Positions 36,293 through 45,125 are shown, numbered from the stretch's first letter. The stretch is 64,000 nt of DNA from Heyndrickxia sp050281185 (GCF_050281185.1 NZ_JBNNWS010000004.1:1-64000); one strand, 5' to 3'. Program-made: numbers and translations. The notes: a model not told the origin generated them from the letters alone.

Positions 36293-37918
36293 TCAAAAAT
36301 AAGTTTCTTTCATATTTGGTTTAAATATTTCGTACCCGTTTTTCCCTCGTTCTTTTACATAATACATGGCTATGTCTGCATTTTTCATGAGTGTATCCGC
36401 ATCCAGTGCATCCTCAGGATAAATACTAATTCCTATACTAGGTGTAATAATAACGGTATTTCCTTTTATGTTTAATGGTTCGTTAAATTTTTTAAGGATT
36501 TTCTTTGCAAATAATTCCGCCTCTAGTGTGTGACTATCCGGCAAAATAATTGTAAATTCATCTCCGCCGATTCGATAAACCAAATAGCCCCGTTCTTCTT
36601 CCCGAATACAAGATTCTAATTGATATGCAACAAGTGATAACAAAGTATCACCAGCAGAATGACTCATTGTATCATTAATGTATTTAAAACGGTCAAGGTC
36701 TAAAAATAGAACAGCTAAATAATTGTTATCTTGCTCAGCTTTCCTTGTAAGATCCTTTAAATCCTTCATAAACATTCTTCTGTTTGGTAAACCAGTTAAT
36801 GTATCATGATAGGCTAAATATTTCATTTCTTCCTCTTGTTTTTTTCGAATCGTAATATCTATTGAAACTCCTAAAACGATTTTTTCATTATTAGAAGTAT
36901 GAATTGGAATCTTTACTGTTTGCAGCCACTTTTTATTTCCTTGTTTATCAAAAGTAATTTCTTCAGGTATAAACTGTTCTTTCGTTATCTTTACATCATT
37001 CACATTTTCTTGTTTAAAACCTCTTCTATCGTTAGAAGAAAGAATTTCTTTTGATTTTCCTTCCATCTCTAAAGGTGTCATACCATAAAATTCAGCAAAT
37101 GCTTTATTTACTAAAGTAAACTCTCTTTTTTGATTGATTGCATAAATAAAGCTTGGATTCATGTCAATGATAGTCCGTAAAAAATCCTGCTGCCTTTTCA
37201 GTTCTGAATTCATAACTTTAATTTTCTTTTGATGAATTCTTATTATAGTAATAAATATAGAAGTTGCAAATACGATAACAGCAATACTACTCGCCAATAA
37301 TTTACTTTGAGGGAAAATATTAAAGAAACCAATAGTATAACCGATTGTTGTAGCAAATAAAAATTGCCTTAAATAAGATCTCATCTCTTTATCAGTAATT
37401 TTTTTTGACAAGAGGAAGCTAATAAACAGACAAGTAAACATAATGATTAACATGGAAAGGTAAAATCCACTTCCATATCCGCCAATTGGGAATAAAAAAG
37501 AATATCCTTCGAACCCATTCATCATTTCAAGCCTATCAATTCCATACCGAGTCATCCCAATAAGAAATACTATAGCGCCCCAGGCAAACAAAAGGATGAT
37601 CATAAATTTATTTAAAACATACCTCCATAAGCTTTTTCTTATATCAGGTACTAATTCTGTTAGAACAAGATAGGATATATATAATAAATTGGGTGCCAAA
37701 AAAATAGATCCACTTCGAAATAATCGAAATAGAAAATCAATGGTTTCAATGTTTAATATTTTATGTGCATATAGCACTGCTACATCCAATTGCCATAAAA
37801 TAATATTGACAAGGAACATGAACAATGCGATTGATATTCTAGATTTTTTTAATAAAAATAGCCCCAGTATTCCTATAATTAGTGGAAAACAGGCAAATAA
37901 AGTCATCATTATAAACAT
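36293..37918 (-). CDS. Membrane diguanylate cyclase (7TM-PAS-GGDEF)
   Basis: 541 residues. About seven hydrophobic helices in the first 230 positions resemble the N-terminal 7TM sensor of histidine kinases. A PAS domain (about 250-370, TIIDMNPSFIYAINQKREFT then EEEMKYLAYHDTLTGLPNRR) leads into a GGDEF domain with the intact signature GGDEF at 451-455 and DLDRFKYINDT. It should make cyclic di-GMP in response to a membrane or PAS signal. No RxxD inhibitory site is seen just before GGDEF (the residues are ERGY). Ribosome site AGGTGTGAT. Single gene. Confidence 0.9.
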   Translation of the reverse strand: MFIMMTLFACFPLIIGILGLFLLKKSRISIALFMFLVNIILWQLDVAVLYAHKILNIETIDFLFRLFRSGSIFLAPNLLYISYLVLTELVPDIRKSLWRYVLNKFMIILLFAWGAIVFLIGMTRYGIDRLEMMNGFEGYSFLFPIGGYGSGFYLSMLIIMFTCLFISFLLSKKITDKEMRSYLRQFLFATTIGYTIGFFNIFPQSKLLASSIAVIVFATSIFITIIRIHQKKIKVMNSELKRQQDFLRTIIDMNPSFIYAINQKREFTLVNKAFAEFYGMTPLEMEGKSKEILSSNDRRGFKQENVNDVKITKEQFIPEEITFDKQGNKKWLQTVKIPIHTSNNEKIVLGVSIDITIRKKQEEEMKYLAYHDTLTGLPNRRMFMKDLKDLTRKAEQDNNYLAVLFLDLDRFKYINDTMSHSAGDTLLSLVAYQLESCIREEERGYLVYRIGGDEFTIILPDSHTLEAELFAKKILKKFNEPLNIKGNTVIITPSIGISIYPEDALDADTLMKNADIAMYYVKERGKNGYEIFKPNMKETYF

Positions 37919-38188
37919 TTTTATATCACACCTATTTATGATATTGAGAAATAAGAAGGCTTCTTAGATGTCAGAAATCGGGGTGGGATGGTAGAAATCA
38001 GCGAGTTTGCCGATTTAATATTTTCGTATGCTATTTTTAAGCGGATCCCACTTAACAAAATTCTTATAATATAAAAAAACATCCAATAATACATTATATT
38101 AGTAAATTATTAGAATTTCTATTGGTAATTTATCCCTCCACATCAACTTTTAATAGAGAAGAAATTTAAAAACTGAATAACAAAAAGG
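37919..38188. other. Intergenic stretch without recognised genes
   Basis: The 316-base gap between the divergently placed ends of the diguanylate cyclase promoter and sspH contains no convincing frame. Only the sspH terminator (38189-38223) stands out; the remainder is plain A/T-rich sequence with the cyclase promoter region. Confidence 0.5.
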
Positions 38189-38223
38189 GGCTAACCCAAT
38201 ATTCAAATCACTCTGGGTTAGCC
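38189..38223 (-). terminator. Rho-independent terminator of sspH
   Basis: 10-bp stem GGCTAACCCA/TGGGTTAGCC with a 15-base loop; the minus strand continues into CCTTTTTG. Confidence 0.88.
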
Positions 38224-38234
38224 TCCACTTTTAT

Positions 38235-38414
38235 TTATGTTTCTTCTAAGTCTGCAATTGAAACTTGAGATCGTTCCTCAAGCGGTCCTCTTAAATGAAC
38301 CGTGGCCAATTTTTCATCTTCATTTAGTTCATCAATCCAAACAGAAGCACCATGGTATTTGACTTCGATATCCGCTGATGATGAAAGTATTTGTTTTACT
38401 CTTCTTGCTTCCAC
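38235..38414 (-). CDS. sspH: H-type small acid-soluble spore protein
   Basis: 59 residues from a GTG at 38414, which GGAGG precedes by 8 bases; a frame five codons longer begins at the ribosome site itself. MEARRVKQILSSS, VKYHGASVWI and the closing VSIADLEE match the SspH family, whose Bacillus subtilis member is also 59 residues. It is a minor DNA-associated protein of the dormant spore, expected to be expressed in the forespore (sigma-G). Its presence supports a spore-forming host. Confidence 0.88.
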   Translation of the reverse strand: MEARRVKQILSSSADIEVKYHGASVWIDELNEDEKLATVHLRGPLEERSQVSIADLEET

Positions 38415-38532
38415 ATTTGATTCCTCCATAATTTTTGATCGGTTTAGTTTATGGAAGAAAGAAGATTTTATTCAATTGAAAAGCGACTTGTAAATCTAAT
38501 TAGAGAAAAAAATTAAAGATAGATTTTCATAA

Positions 38533-38576
38533 ATGTGACAATTTTGTTTCTCATTAATTTATCATCTTTTTTTCAT
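38533..38576 (+). promoter_or_regulatory. Duplicated promoter-like block, copy 1
   Basis: 44 bases, 37 identical to 38852-38895. It has TGTGACAA at the -35 position and TATCAT (38560-38565) at -10. It heads the small unit that ends at the hairpin at 38654-38681. Confidence 0.55.
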
Positions 38577-38681
38577 GCTTTTTTATAGTTTTTATATTAA
38601 TGTAAAAGAGCTAGGTTATCCTAGTTTCACCCCTTTTAATATATATCTTTTTGTTCCGGCAAGCGATTGTCGGAATTTTTT
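38572..38681 (+). ncRNA. Candidate small RNA, unit 1 of a duplicated pair
   Basis: After the promoter-like block comes a hairpin AGCTAGG-TTAT-CCTAGTT (38609-38626), then a C-rich linker CACCCC-TTTT (38628-38637), then a terminator TTCCGGCAA/TTGTCGGAA (38654-38675) with six T. The same order recurs in unit 2. An 85-codon frame (38575-38832) crosses the terminator, has no ribosome site and is rejected. The RNA is predicted from structure only. Confidence 0.5.
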
Positions 38682-38851
38682 ATTTAATGGCTTTGTTAAT
38701 GATAAATATAGTATGGTCTTCTTTATTGAACTTACTTTTATTTTACATAAAGTTACCGTTCTATGCATGAAGGTTTCGATTCATAATTATGATATTAAAG
38801 ATATCTTTAACCCTATTAGCATTGAACAATAATTTAAATCATCTAAACAAT

Positions 38852-38895
38852 TTGTGACAATATTGTTTCTCATTATTTTATAATCTAGCTTTCAT
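38852..38895 (+). promoter_or_regulatory. Duplicated promoter-like block, copy 2
   Basis: Direct repeat of 38533-38576, offset 319 bases. TGACAA (38855-38860) and TATAAT (38879-38884) are spaced 18 bases, a plausible sigma-A promoter. Confidence 0.6.
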
Positions 38896-39028
38896 TTTGA
38901 TTTAGTATTCAAGTTATATGATATAGACAGTTGCAAGAGTAGTGCAGCAAGAACTTAATTAACTAGACTCCCCCCAAAAAAAGTCTAGTTCCCCCCCTTT
39001 TATATACCGGCCATTTGGCCGGGTTTTT
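38891..39028 (+). ncRNA. Candidate small RNA, unit 2 of a duplicated pair
   Basis: Hairpin AACTAGACT/AGTCTAGTT (38961-38990) with a C6-A6 loop, then a run of seven C (38991-38997) and TTTTATATA, then a terminator CCGGCC-ATTT-GGCCGG (39007-39022) with five T. C-rich single-stranded stretches of this sort in Gram-positive small RNAs pair with Shine-Dalgarno sequences. It could instead be an attenuated leader of kynB, whose start is 170 bases further on. The gap 38415-39200 holds this pair and nothing else I recognise. Confidence 0.55.
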
Positions 39029-39200
39029 ATTTTATATGATGTTGAACCTCATTAGAAACATTAGGTTATTCCATTTTTTTCACTTCTCAAAATCCATTAA
39101 TATTATCCGGAATTTTCTGATATGATATTGTATAGTAAGACCAAAAATTAATTTAATTATTTTAAATTTACTTAATCACATCGTTTTTTGAGGAGGAACT

Positions 39201-39821
39201 ATGACAATAATCGATATTTCACAACCGTTAACGAATTCAATTGCTGTATGGCCTGGTGATACCCCATTTACCTATGAAGTTGCTGTAACAAAGGAGCATA
39301 GTGGATCCGTAAATATTGGGAAAGTTATAATGAGCACACATACAGGGACACATATTGATACACCGTTCCATTTCGATAATGAAGGAAGAAAAATCAAGGA
39401 TCTTAATTTATCAGTATATGTAGGACTCGCACGCGTTATAGATGTTTCGCAATTAAATAGTATTGGTGCTGCAGAACTTGAAAAGTTTAGTTTAGGAAAC
39501 GAAGCACGCCTTTTATTGAAAACGGATACATCACTGGATTCCAACGTGTTTCCAACAACTATTCCAACTATACGACCAGACATAGCTCCATTCTTAAAGG
39601 AAAAAGGAATTCAGTTAATTGGTGTAGACTTCCCTTCAGTTGATCCACTAGACAGTAAAACACTCGATTCACATCATTCTTTATTTGATAATGGTGTACA
39701 TATTCTTGAAAATATTGTTCTTCGTGATGTTCCTCCTGGATGTTACGAGCTTATTGCACTTCCATTATCTATTCAAGAAGCTGACGGAAGTCCAGTACGT
39801 GCTATTTTACGAACTTTATAG
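39201..39821 (+). CDS. kynB: Kynurenine formamidase
   Basis: 206-residue cyclase-family metal hydrolase that turns N-formylkynurenine into kynurenine. The metal motif HTGTHIDTPFHF gives H47, H51, D53 and H57. Start ATG follows GAGGAGGAAC. It lies 10 bases ahead of kynA, whose product makes its substrate, so the pair forms an operon for the first two steps of tryptophan breakdown. Kynureninase (kynU), usually in the same Bacillus operon, is not seen. Confidence 0.93.
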   Translation: MTIIDISQPLTNSIAVWPGDTPFTYEVAVTKEHSGSVNIGKVIMSTHTGTHIDTPFHFDNEGRKIKDLNLSVYVGLARVIDVSQLNSIGAAELEKFSLGNEARLLLKTDTSLDSNVFPTTIPTIRPDIAPFLKEKGIQLIGVDFPSVDPLDSKTLDSHHSLFDNGVHILENIVLRDVPPGCYELIALPLSIQEADGSPVRAILRTL

Positions 39822-39831
39822 GAGGAATCAT

Positions 39832-40653
39832 ATGTCTAAAGAAAATGAAATATATACAGATTTTATTAACCGAATGACTTATGGTGAATATTTACAATTA
39901 GATTCACTATTAGCAAGTCAAAAAAGTTTGTCTAATCATCATGACGAAATGCTGTTTATTATCATCCATCATGTTAGTGAACTATGGATGAAGTTAATTT
40001 TACATGAGCTTACAGCTGCTATTGATTCCATAAAAAATGGAAACCTAGCAACTGCCTTTAAAATGCTTGCAAGGGTATCTAAAATCCAAACTCAAATTAT
40101 TCAAGCATGGGATGTTCTATCTACTTTAACACCTTCAGAATATATAGAATTCCGTGATAAACTAGGGCAAGCATCTGGTTTTCAATCCTATCAGTATCGT
40201 TTAATCGAATTTGCACTCGGCTACAAAACCCGCCATATACTAGAAATCTATAAAAAGGATGAAAATTTATACAAACAGCTTGATTCAGCACTCAAAGCAC
40301 CAAGCTTATATGATGTTGCGATTGAAGCTCTTTCTGAAAAAGGATTGTATATTGACGCACAAATTCTAAATAGGGATCTTACCAAACCGTATGTTGCGAA
40401 TTTAAGTGTCGAGCTTGCCTGGCTAGAAGTCTATAAAAATGTTGATCATTATTGGGATTTGTATCAACTTGCGGAAAAGCTGGTGGATATTGAAGACTGG
40501 CTGCAGCAATGGAGATTTCGACATATGAAAACAGTCGAACGGATTATTGGTCATAAAAAGGGAACTGGCGGTTCAGCGGGAGTAACCTATTTAAAAAAGG
40601 TCCTTGAACACCGATTTTTCCCTGAATTATGGGAAATCCGCACAAAGCTTTAA
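39832..40653 (+). CDS. kynA: Tryptophan 2,3-dioxygenase
   Basis: 273 residues from the ATG at 39832 (MSKENEIY), which AGGAGGAATC precedes; the longer frame overlaps kynB and is not used. The heme enzyme opens the tryptophan ring to N-formylkynurenine. YGEYLQLDSLL, HDEMLFIIIHHVSELWMKL, the heme-ligand region FRHMKTVERIIG and the GTGGSAG loop are typical. The N-terminal sequence is complete. Confidence 0.95.
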   Translation: MSKENEIYTDFINRMTYGEYLQLDSLLASQKSLSNHHDEMLFIIIHHVSELWMKLILHELTAAIDSIKNGNLATAFKMLARVSKIQTQIIQAWDVLSTLTPSEYIEFRDKLGQASGFQSYQYRLIEFALGYKTRHILEIYKKDENLYKQLDSALKAPSLYDVAIEALSEKGLYIDAQILNRDLTKPYVANLSVELAWLEVYKNVDHYWDLYQLAEKLVDIEDWLQQWRFRHMKTVERIIGHKKGTGGSAGVTYLKKVLEHRFFPELWEIRTKL

Positions 40654-40731
40654 GCTTTTAATCCTTTAAACTCTTTCAAGCTGCTAAACATATAATATTA
40701 GTGTTTTGTATAACTTGAAGGAGGGGATTTT

Positions 40732-41448
40732 TTGGGTTTATCTTATCAAGATGCACTTGCTTATTACGGGGTAGGTGGAGCTCATCCAGGTGGTTTATCG
40801 TTAACGAAACAAATATTGAAGTTCGAAAAAATTAATCCATCTACTAAAATATTAGATGCAGGCTGTGGAACAGGACAAACAGCTGCCTATCTTGAAGAAA
40901 CTTACAAATGTGATGTCACTGTGCTTGACTCACATCCAATTATGTTAGAAAAAGCGAAACAGCGATTTAAGTATGCCCACTTGCCCATCAAGGTACTTAG
41001 AGGTAGTGTTGAAGACCTGCCTTTTGCTGATGATTCATTTGATTTGATAATCTCTGAATCGGTCATTGCTTTTACAAATATAAATAAAACTTTATCGGAG
41101 TATTTTAGAGTTTTAAAAAAAGAAGGCATTTTAATAAATATAGATATGACCGCAGAGATTCCTCTAACACATTCGGATTCACTGCTCTTTTCTGAAGTAT
41201 ATGGTATTTCTAAACTAAATACAGAGGAAGAATGGCTGTCTGCCTTACATTCAGCGGGTTTTCGTAAAGTGGATATTTTATCGACTGATACAATCTTTTC
41301 CCATCTACAAAAAAATATCGATCAACCAGAGTTTAATTTATCAGATTCTATTGATCCACAACTGATGGATATTATGTTAAAACATCAAGATATTACAACA
41401 AAATTTTCAAAAAAAATCGGCTATCGGGTATTCAGATCTACACGATAA
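40732..41448 (+). CDS. Class I SAM-dependent methyltransferase
   Basis: 238 residues starting at a TTG (40732) behind GGAGGGG. AdoMet motifs: LDAGCGTGQTAAYLE, the acidic VLDSHPIML, and GSVEDLPFADDSFDLIISESV. Substrate unknown; 78 bases separate it from kynA, with a possible promoter TATAAT-like stretch between, so co-transcription is uncertain. A hairpin follows. Confidence 0.85.
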   Translation: MGLSYQDALAYYGVGGAHPGGLSLTKQILKFEKINPSTKILDAGCGTGQTAAYLEETYKCDVTVLDSHPIMLEKAKQRFKYAHLPIKVLRGSVEDLPFADDSFDLIISESVIAFTNINKTLSEYFRVLKKEGILINIDMTAEIPLTHSDSLLFSEVYGISKLNTEEEWLSALHSAGFRKVDILSTDTIFSHLQKNIDQPEFNLSDSIDPQLMDIMLKHQDITTKFSKKIGYRVFRSTR

Positions 41449-41466
41449 ATATTACAAAGATAAGTG

Positions 41467-41492
41467 ACGTGTGAATTAATTATTTCACACGT
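41467..41492 (+). terminator. Hairpin downstream of the methyltransferase
   Basis: 9-bp stem ACGTGTGAA/TTCACACGT with an 8-base loop, followed by TATTAATTTTTA. A modest terminator. Confidence 0.65.
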
Positions 41493-41668
41493 TATTAATT
41501 TTTATAAAAATATAAATAATGGGAAATATCATAATTAGTCAGATTAATAGAAATTTAGACAAAAACCACATTGACTAGATATATATTGAGGATCAATAAT
41601 GAAGATTTAAATAGTATACCATATTCTTTTTAGCGCTAACTTACAGAAAATAAAAATTTTAGTGAGTT

Positions 41669-41690
41669 TTGTCACAAATTGAATTATAAT
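41669..41690 (+). promoter_or_regulatory. Promoter of the ABC permease pair with TTGTCACAAA motif
   Basis: TATAAT at 41685-41690 is a good -10. TTGTCACAAA (41669-41678) lies in the spacer and is the reverse complement of the TTTGTGACAA heading the small-RNA unit at 38851. A shared regulator is possible but unproven. The rest of the 310-base gap 41449-41758 is A/T-rich with no frame. Confidence 0.45.
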
Positions 41691-41758
41691 GAAAAAGGGC
41701 TCATTAGGTGGGATAATATTCCTTTATAAAAATAAATTGTTTTAGGAGGGGGTCCTAT

Positions 41759-42712
41759 TTGCGTATAGTAAGGAAAGTATTTTCTCAACTCTTGCTTTGG
41801 TTCATCACTTTTACCCTGCTTGTCATATTGATGTTATTGCCACGTGATGTGGAATACGAGAGTGGAGAGGCTGGGAACTTCATCGATGCTCACTATGTTT
41901 ATTCAATTGATAAACATGCCCAGCATATTAAAGAATTCTTTAACTATATCAGTCATACGCCAGGTCTAGGTGATTATAGAGACAATATCACAAACCTGGA
42001 ACATATTACAAAAAATATAAAGAAAAGTCTCTGGGTAATTATTCCTGCATTAATCATTGCTATGTTAGCAGGAATTGCAAAAGGAATTTTTGACTACTGG
42101 TCTAAGGACAAAAAAGTAAAATTTATCGGAAAAGGATCAACATGGTTATTTCTTTCAGTGCCCGATCTTTTTATCATTATCATTTTACAACTTAGTATTT
42201 TAGCTTTACATGAAAGCGGTTGGATTCCACATATATCTATATACGGCTCTGACTCAATCGATAACTTTATCATTTGTATACTTTTTTTAAGCATATATCC
42301 ATTCTTCTATGTTGCTAATATTACATATACATGTATTAAGGAAGAAGAAGGCAATGATTATATCCGAACGGCTAAATCAAAAGGAATTAGTTCCTTTAAT
42401 ATTTTATATAAACATATTCTTAAAAATAGTTTACCATCAATATTGAGCCATACGAACACAATCATTCTGTATGTTTTATCTAATTTATTTATCGTAGAAA
42501 GGCTTACCGATTTCCGAGGAGCGGCTTATTATTTCTGGGATAGCATTCCTAGTACTGCTGGGTTTGCTGTTGGACAGAAATTTGTCTTTTTCCCTGTCGA
42601 TACGGTTGGGTTCATTTTTTATTTTACATTGATTATCTTTTTTGCAAATACGATCAGTAATATTGTAAAAGTTATGGTCAGTCCCACCAGAAAGGCAGGT
42701 GCTAATACATGA
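41759..42712 (+). CDS. Peptide-type ABC transporter permease (OppB/DppB-like)
   Basis: 317 residues, TTG start at 41759 after AGGAGGGGG. About six transmembrane helices. The EAA-type loop contacting the ATPase is present (EEGNDYIRTAKSKGISSFN, then HILKNSLPSIL). Expected to be one half of an importer channel for oligopeptides, dipeptides or nickel. Overlaps the second permease by four bases. No ATPase or solute-binding protein gene is next to it. Confidence 0.82.
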   Translation: MRIVRKVFSQLLLWFITFTLLVILMLLPRDVEYESGEAGNFIDAHYVYSIDKHAQHIKEFFNYISHTPGLGDYRDNITNLEHITKNIKKSLWVIIPALIIAMLAGIAKGIFDYWSKDKKVKFIGKGSTWLFLSVPDLFIIIILQLSILALHESGWIPHISIYGSDSIDNFIICILFLSIYPFFYVANITYTCIKEEEGNDYIRTAKSKGISSFNILYKHILKNSLPSILSHTNTIILYVLSNLFIVERLTDFRGAAYYFWDSIPSTAGFAVGQKFVFFPVDTVGFIFYFTLIIFFANTISNIVKVMVSPTRKAGANT

Positions 42713-43617
42713 AAAATTGGTCTTTACTTATAGGAAGCATCCTTTTTAGTATGATTATCTTTTTAGGACTTGCTGCACCGCACTTACCTTTTGTTGATTC
42801 AAAGCTAACCCAGCATTTGCTTAGTCAAGACGATAATGGTAGACCGATTGTACCTGCTTTTGCACCTTCAGAGGATTTCCCTTTAGGATCGAATTATCAA
42901 GGTGTTGATCTATTAAGTCTTCTTTTAATGGGTACGAATGAAACACTGATTATAATATTTTCAATAGCGATACTAAGATATGCACTTGCTATTCCATTAG
43001 GTATAGGAGCATATTATTTTCAATTGATTCGAGCTATTTTATCCGGATGGAATCAGCTGTTCTCTTATTTACCGCCAATCTTCTTTGTTGGTATGATGGT
43101 TGGGATTCCGTTTATTATGTTTTCAAAATTCCATGCATTATGGATGATATTCCTTATTGCGATTATAGAAGTAGGACGAGTTGCAGATATTTTCTTAAAA
43201 AATATGGAATCTACTAGTGAGAAACCATTTGTTGAGTCAGGGATTGTTGCCGGCTGTACTCGAATGACAATGTTTAGAAAATATTTATGGCCGCATCTCC
43301 AGCCACATATATTTACGAACTTTTTTAACGACCTAGGAAGAATATTATTTTTAATCGCCCAACTAGGTGTCTTTTCTATTTTTATTAGCCATGAATTTAT
43401 CACTAATTTAGATCGCGGGTATGATACAGTGAATTCATCAATTGCTTGGCCGACACATTTGGCAAGTATTATTCGAAATATTTGGGGACAATCATGGATC
43501 CCTATTTCAGGGATAACAATTATTACGATTACTCTGTTTTCCTTACATCTGATTGCAAATGGTTTAGAAAGGTATTTTCAGAGAAAAACCAATAAATCTG
43601 AAGGTGTAGGAATCTAA
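42709..43617 (+). CDS. Peptide-type ABC transporter permease (OppC/DppC-like)
   Basis: 302 residues with an N-terminal helix, a periplasm-type loop (FAPSEDFPLGSNYQGVDLLS, the G-T-D-x2-G-x-D-like signature of OppC proteins) and further helices. The EAA loop is recognisable in ESGIVAGCTRMTMFRKYLWP. Start ATG overlaps the stop of the first permease (ATGA), giving coupled translation of the heterodimer. Partner ATPases must come from elsewhere. Confidence 0.82.
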   Translation: MKNWSLLIGSILFSMIIFLGLAAPHLPFVDSKLTQHLLSQDDNGRPIVPAFAPSEDFPLGSNYQGVDLLSLLLMGTNETLIIIFSIAILRYALAIPLGIGAYYFQLIRAILSGWNQLFSYLPPIFFVGMMVGIPFIMFSKFHALWMIFLIAIIEVGRVADIFLKNMESTSEKPFVESGIVAGCTRMTMFRKYLWPHLQPHIFTNFFNDLGRILFLIAQLGVFSIFISHEFITNLDRGYDTVNSSIAWPTHLASIIRNIWGQSWIPISGITIITITLFSLHLIANGLERYFQRKTNKSEGVGI

Positions 43618-43626
43618 TCAATGAAA

Positions 43627-43659
43627 AAAATCCCCCTTCTTGTTCTTAAGGGGGATTTT
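43627..43659. terminator. Bidirectional terminator
   Basis: 12-bp perfect stem AAAATCCCCCTT/AAGGGGGATTTT, 9-base loop, between the convergent permease operon and a small membrane protein gene. Confidence 0.9.
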
Positions 43660-43661
43660 CA

Positions 43662-43856
43662 TTATAAGTGTGGTTGACTCCTAAACCATTTTCTAATAAA
43701 CAATACGTTCATAAAAACAGAAGCAATTGTAATAAGTAAAAAAAGGAACCCAGTTACAACATATCCCATTTTAAAAGCTACGATTGTAAATCCAGCGATT
43801 GCAAGAGTGATGATCCATCCAAAAAATATTGTTGCAAAATAATAGCTTTTTTCCAT
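43662..43856 (-). CDS. Small membrane protein, unrecognised
   Basis: 64 residues, two hydrophobic helices (about 6-28 and 32-53) and a basic end (RKWFRSQPHL). GGTGGAGGG immediately upstream of the ATG supports translation. I do not recognise a family. Single gene closed by the hairpin at 43627. Confidence 0.68.
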   Translation of the reverse strand: MEKSYYFATIFFGWIITLAIAGFTIVAFKMGYVVTGFLFLLITIASVFMNVLFIRKWFRSQPHL

Positions 43857-43920
43857 TTTCCCTCCACCAGTTACGAGTATTCAATTAATGAACTCATTAT
43901 AACATGATTGGAAGTGAATC

Positions 43921-44757
43921 CTAAAAATATAACGCACCAATAGCTCCCGCGTACTGACCAGATGTTAAAAATAATGTTTCTAAACCAAGCATTTTCTGAT
44001 ATTTATGTATTGCTTGTTTTAAGGGGGTATTTCTAGCTAGTGCACCACCTACATATACTACATTTTGAATTTGGTGCTGTGTGGCTGCATTAGATACTAG
44101 CAAACATAATGTCTCCGCAATCATATTGACTAAAGCTGCCATTGCATCCTGCTTATTATAGTTTATCTTGGTTGTAACCTTACCGAAGTTCGCTGCTGTT
44201 AAATCATTACCTATTGCTGATAGTCCTTGAGTATAGATATCTGATACAACTAAATCAATAGATAACCTGTCACCAGCATTTGCCATATCTATTAATTTAT
44301 CATAGTCATTTTCACCTGAAATAATCCCGCCAAGCCCTAAAAAGGTGCCGCCGCCTAGCCCAGTCCCCAGCAATCTTGATGGTTGATTGTCTTCAATTAA
44401 TAATATTGATGTTCCTGTTCCGACAGAGACAATCAAGTATCTCTCTATTGTTTTATTATGTTCTTTATTTAATAAAAAAGAAGTCCCTTTACTTGTAGCA
44501 TCGAACTCGGAAATAGATGTTGCTCCACTTAATAATGATTGAATTTCTCCTGCTTTTCCTCCAGTCACATTTTTTTTCGCATTTGGAGCAAGTAGATTTA
44601 TCCAAGTAATTGCGTCTTTCATTTTTTTAGTTAAAAATGATTTTGTATGAAGACGTTGATTTTCCTCATAAGCTATTTTAAAAAATGTGCCACCAGCATC
44701 GATCCCCAATTTATCAACCAAGCGTCCCATCCCTTTCTTAAAGTTGAAATATATCAC
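43921..44757 (-). CDS. coaW: Type II pantothenate kinase
   Basis: 278 residues from a GTG (44757) with AAAGGGGAG about 6 bases upstream; an ATG nine codons in has no proper site. Acetate/sugar kinase fold: phosphate loop GIDAGGTFFKIAY, the second GTGTSILLIEDN, and YVGGALARN near the end. It phosphorylates pantothenate, the first step of coenzyme A synthesis, and resembles staphylococcal CoaW in length. It sits 13 bases after a small membrane protein gene. Confidence 0.88.
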   Translation of the reverse strand: MIYFNFKKGMGRLVDKLGIDAGGTFFKIAYEENQRLHTKSFLTKKMKDAITWINLLAPNAKKNVTGGKAGEIQSLLSGATSISEFDATSKGTSFLLNKEHNKTIERYLIVSVGTGTSILLIEDNQPSRLLGTGLGGGTFLGLGGIISGENDYDKLIDMANAGDRLSIDLVVSDIYTQGLSAIGNDLTAANFGKVTTKINYNKQDAMAALVNMIAETLCLLVSNAATQHQIQNVVYVGGALARNTPLKQAIHKYQKMLGLETLFLTSGQYAGAIGALYF

Positions 44758-44770
44758 AAATTGCTCCCCT

Positions 44771-45055
44771 TTATTTTTTCAGCTTTTTCGGCTTTATTAA
44801 GGAAAGCAAGAGCCAGTTAAGTGTATATATGATGACAAATGATATCACATAATAAATTAATCCCGGAACAATATAATATGTAATTTGTTGATTGGACCGG
44901 ATCCACCAGATCGATCCAATCAAATGTATGGTCAAATTAATCAAGGCGCCTTCTCGTAATGGCCGTTTATAAATTTCAAACCTTCTTATACGAAACAATC
45001 CCCAACCTAAAGATAGAAAAAGGGCTGCAGATACAAAGCTAAAATAAATGATCAT
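44771..45055 (-). CDS. Small membrane protein, unrecognised
   Basis: 94 residues, hydrophobic, about three helices with a basic tail (LIKPKKLKK). GGGGGAGGAATT precedes the ATG, strong support. It is followed 13 bases later by coaW, so the two are probably co-transcribed. No family recognised. Confidence 0.68.
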   Translation of the reverse strand: MIIYFSFVSAALFLSLGWGLFRIRRFEIYKRPLREGALINLTIHLIGSIWWIRSNQQITYYIVPGLIYYVISFVIIYTLNWLLLSLIKPKKLKK

Positions 45056-45125
45056 AGCAATTCCTCCCCCTACAATATATGTAGGGGAATACGGAACATT
45101 ACTTTTATTGCTTTTCTTAATTTAT

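Noticed and set aside
38689..38699. Isolated GGCTTTGTTAA matching an element end
   Set aside because: No partner end or conserved core within about 150 bases; possibly a relic, but unsupported.
38575..38832. 85-codon plus-strand frame
   Set aside because: No ribosome site, no family resemblance, and it runs through a strong terminator hairpin (38654-38681).
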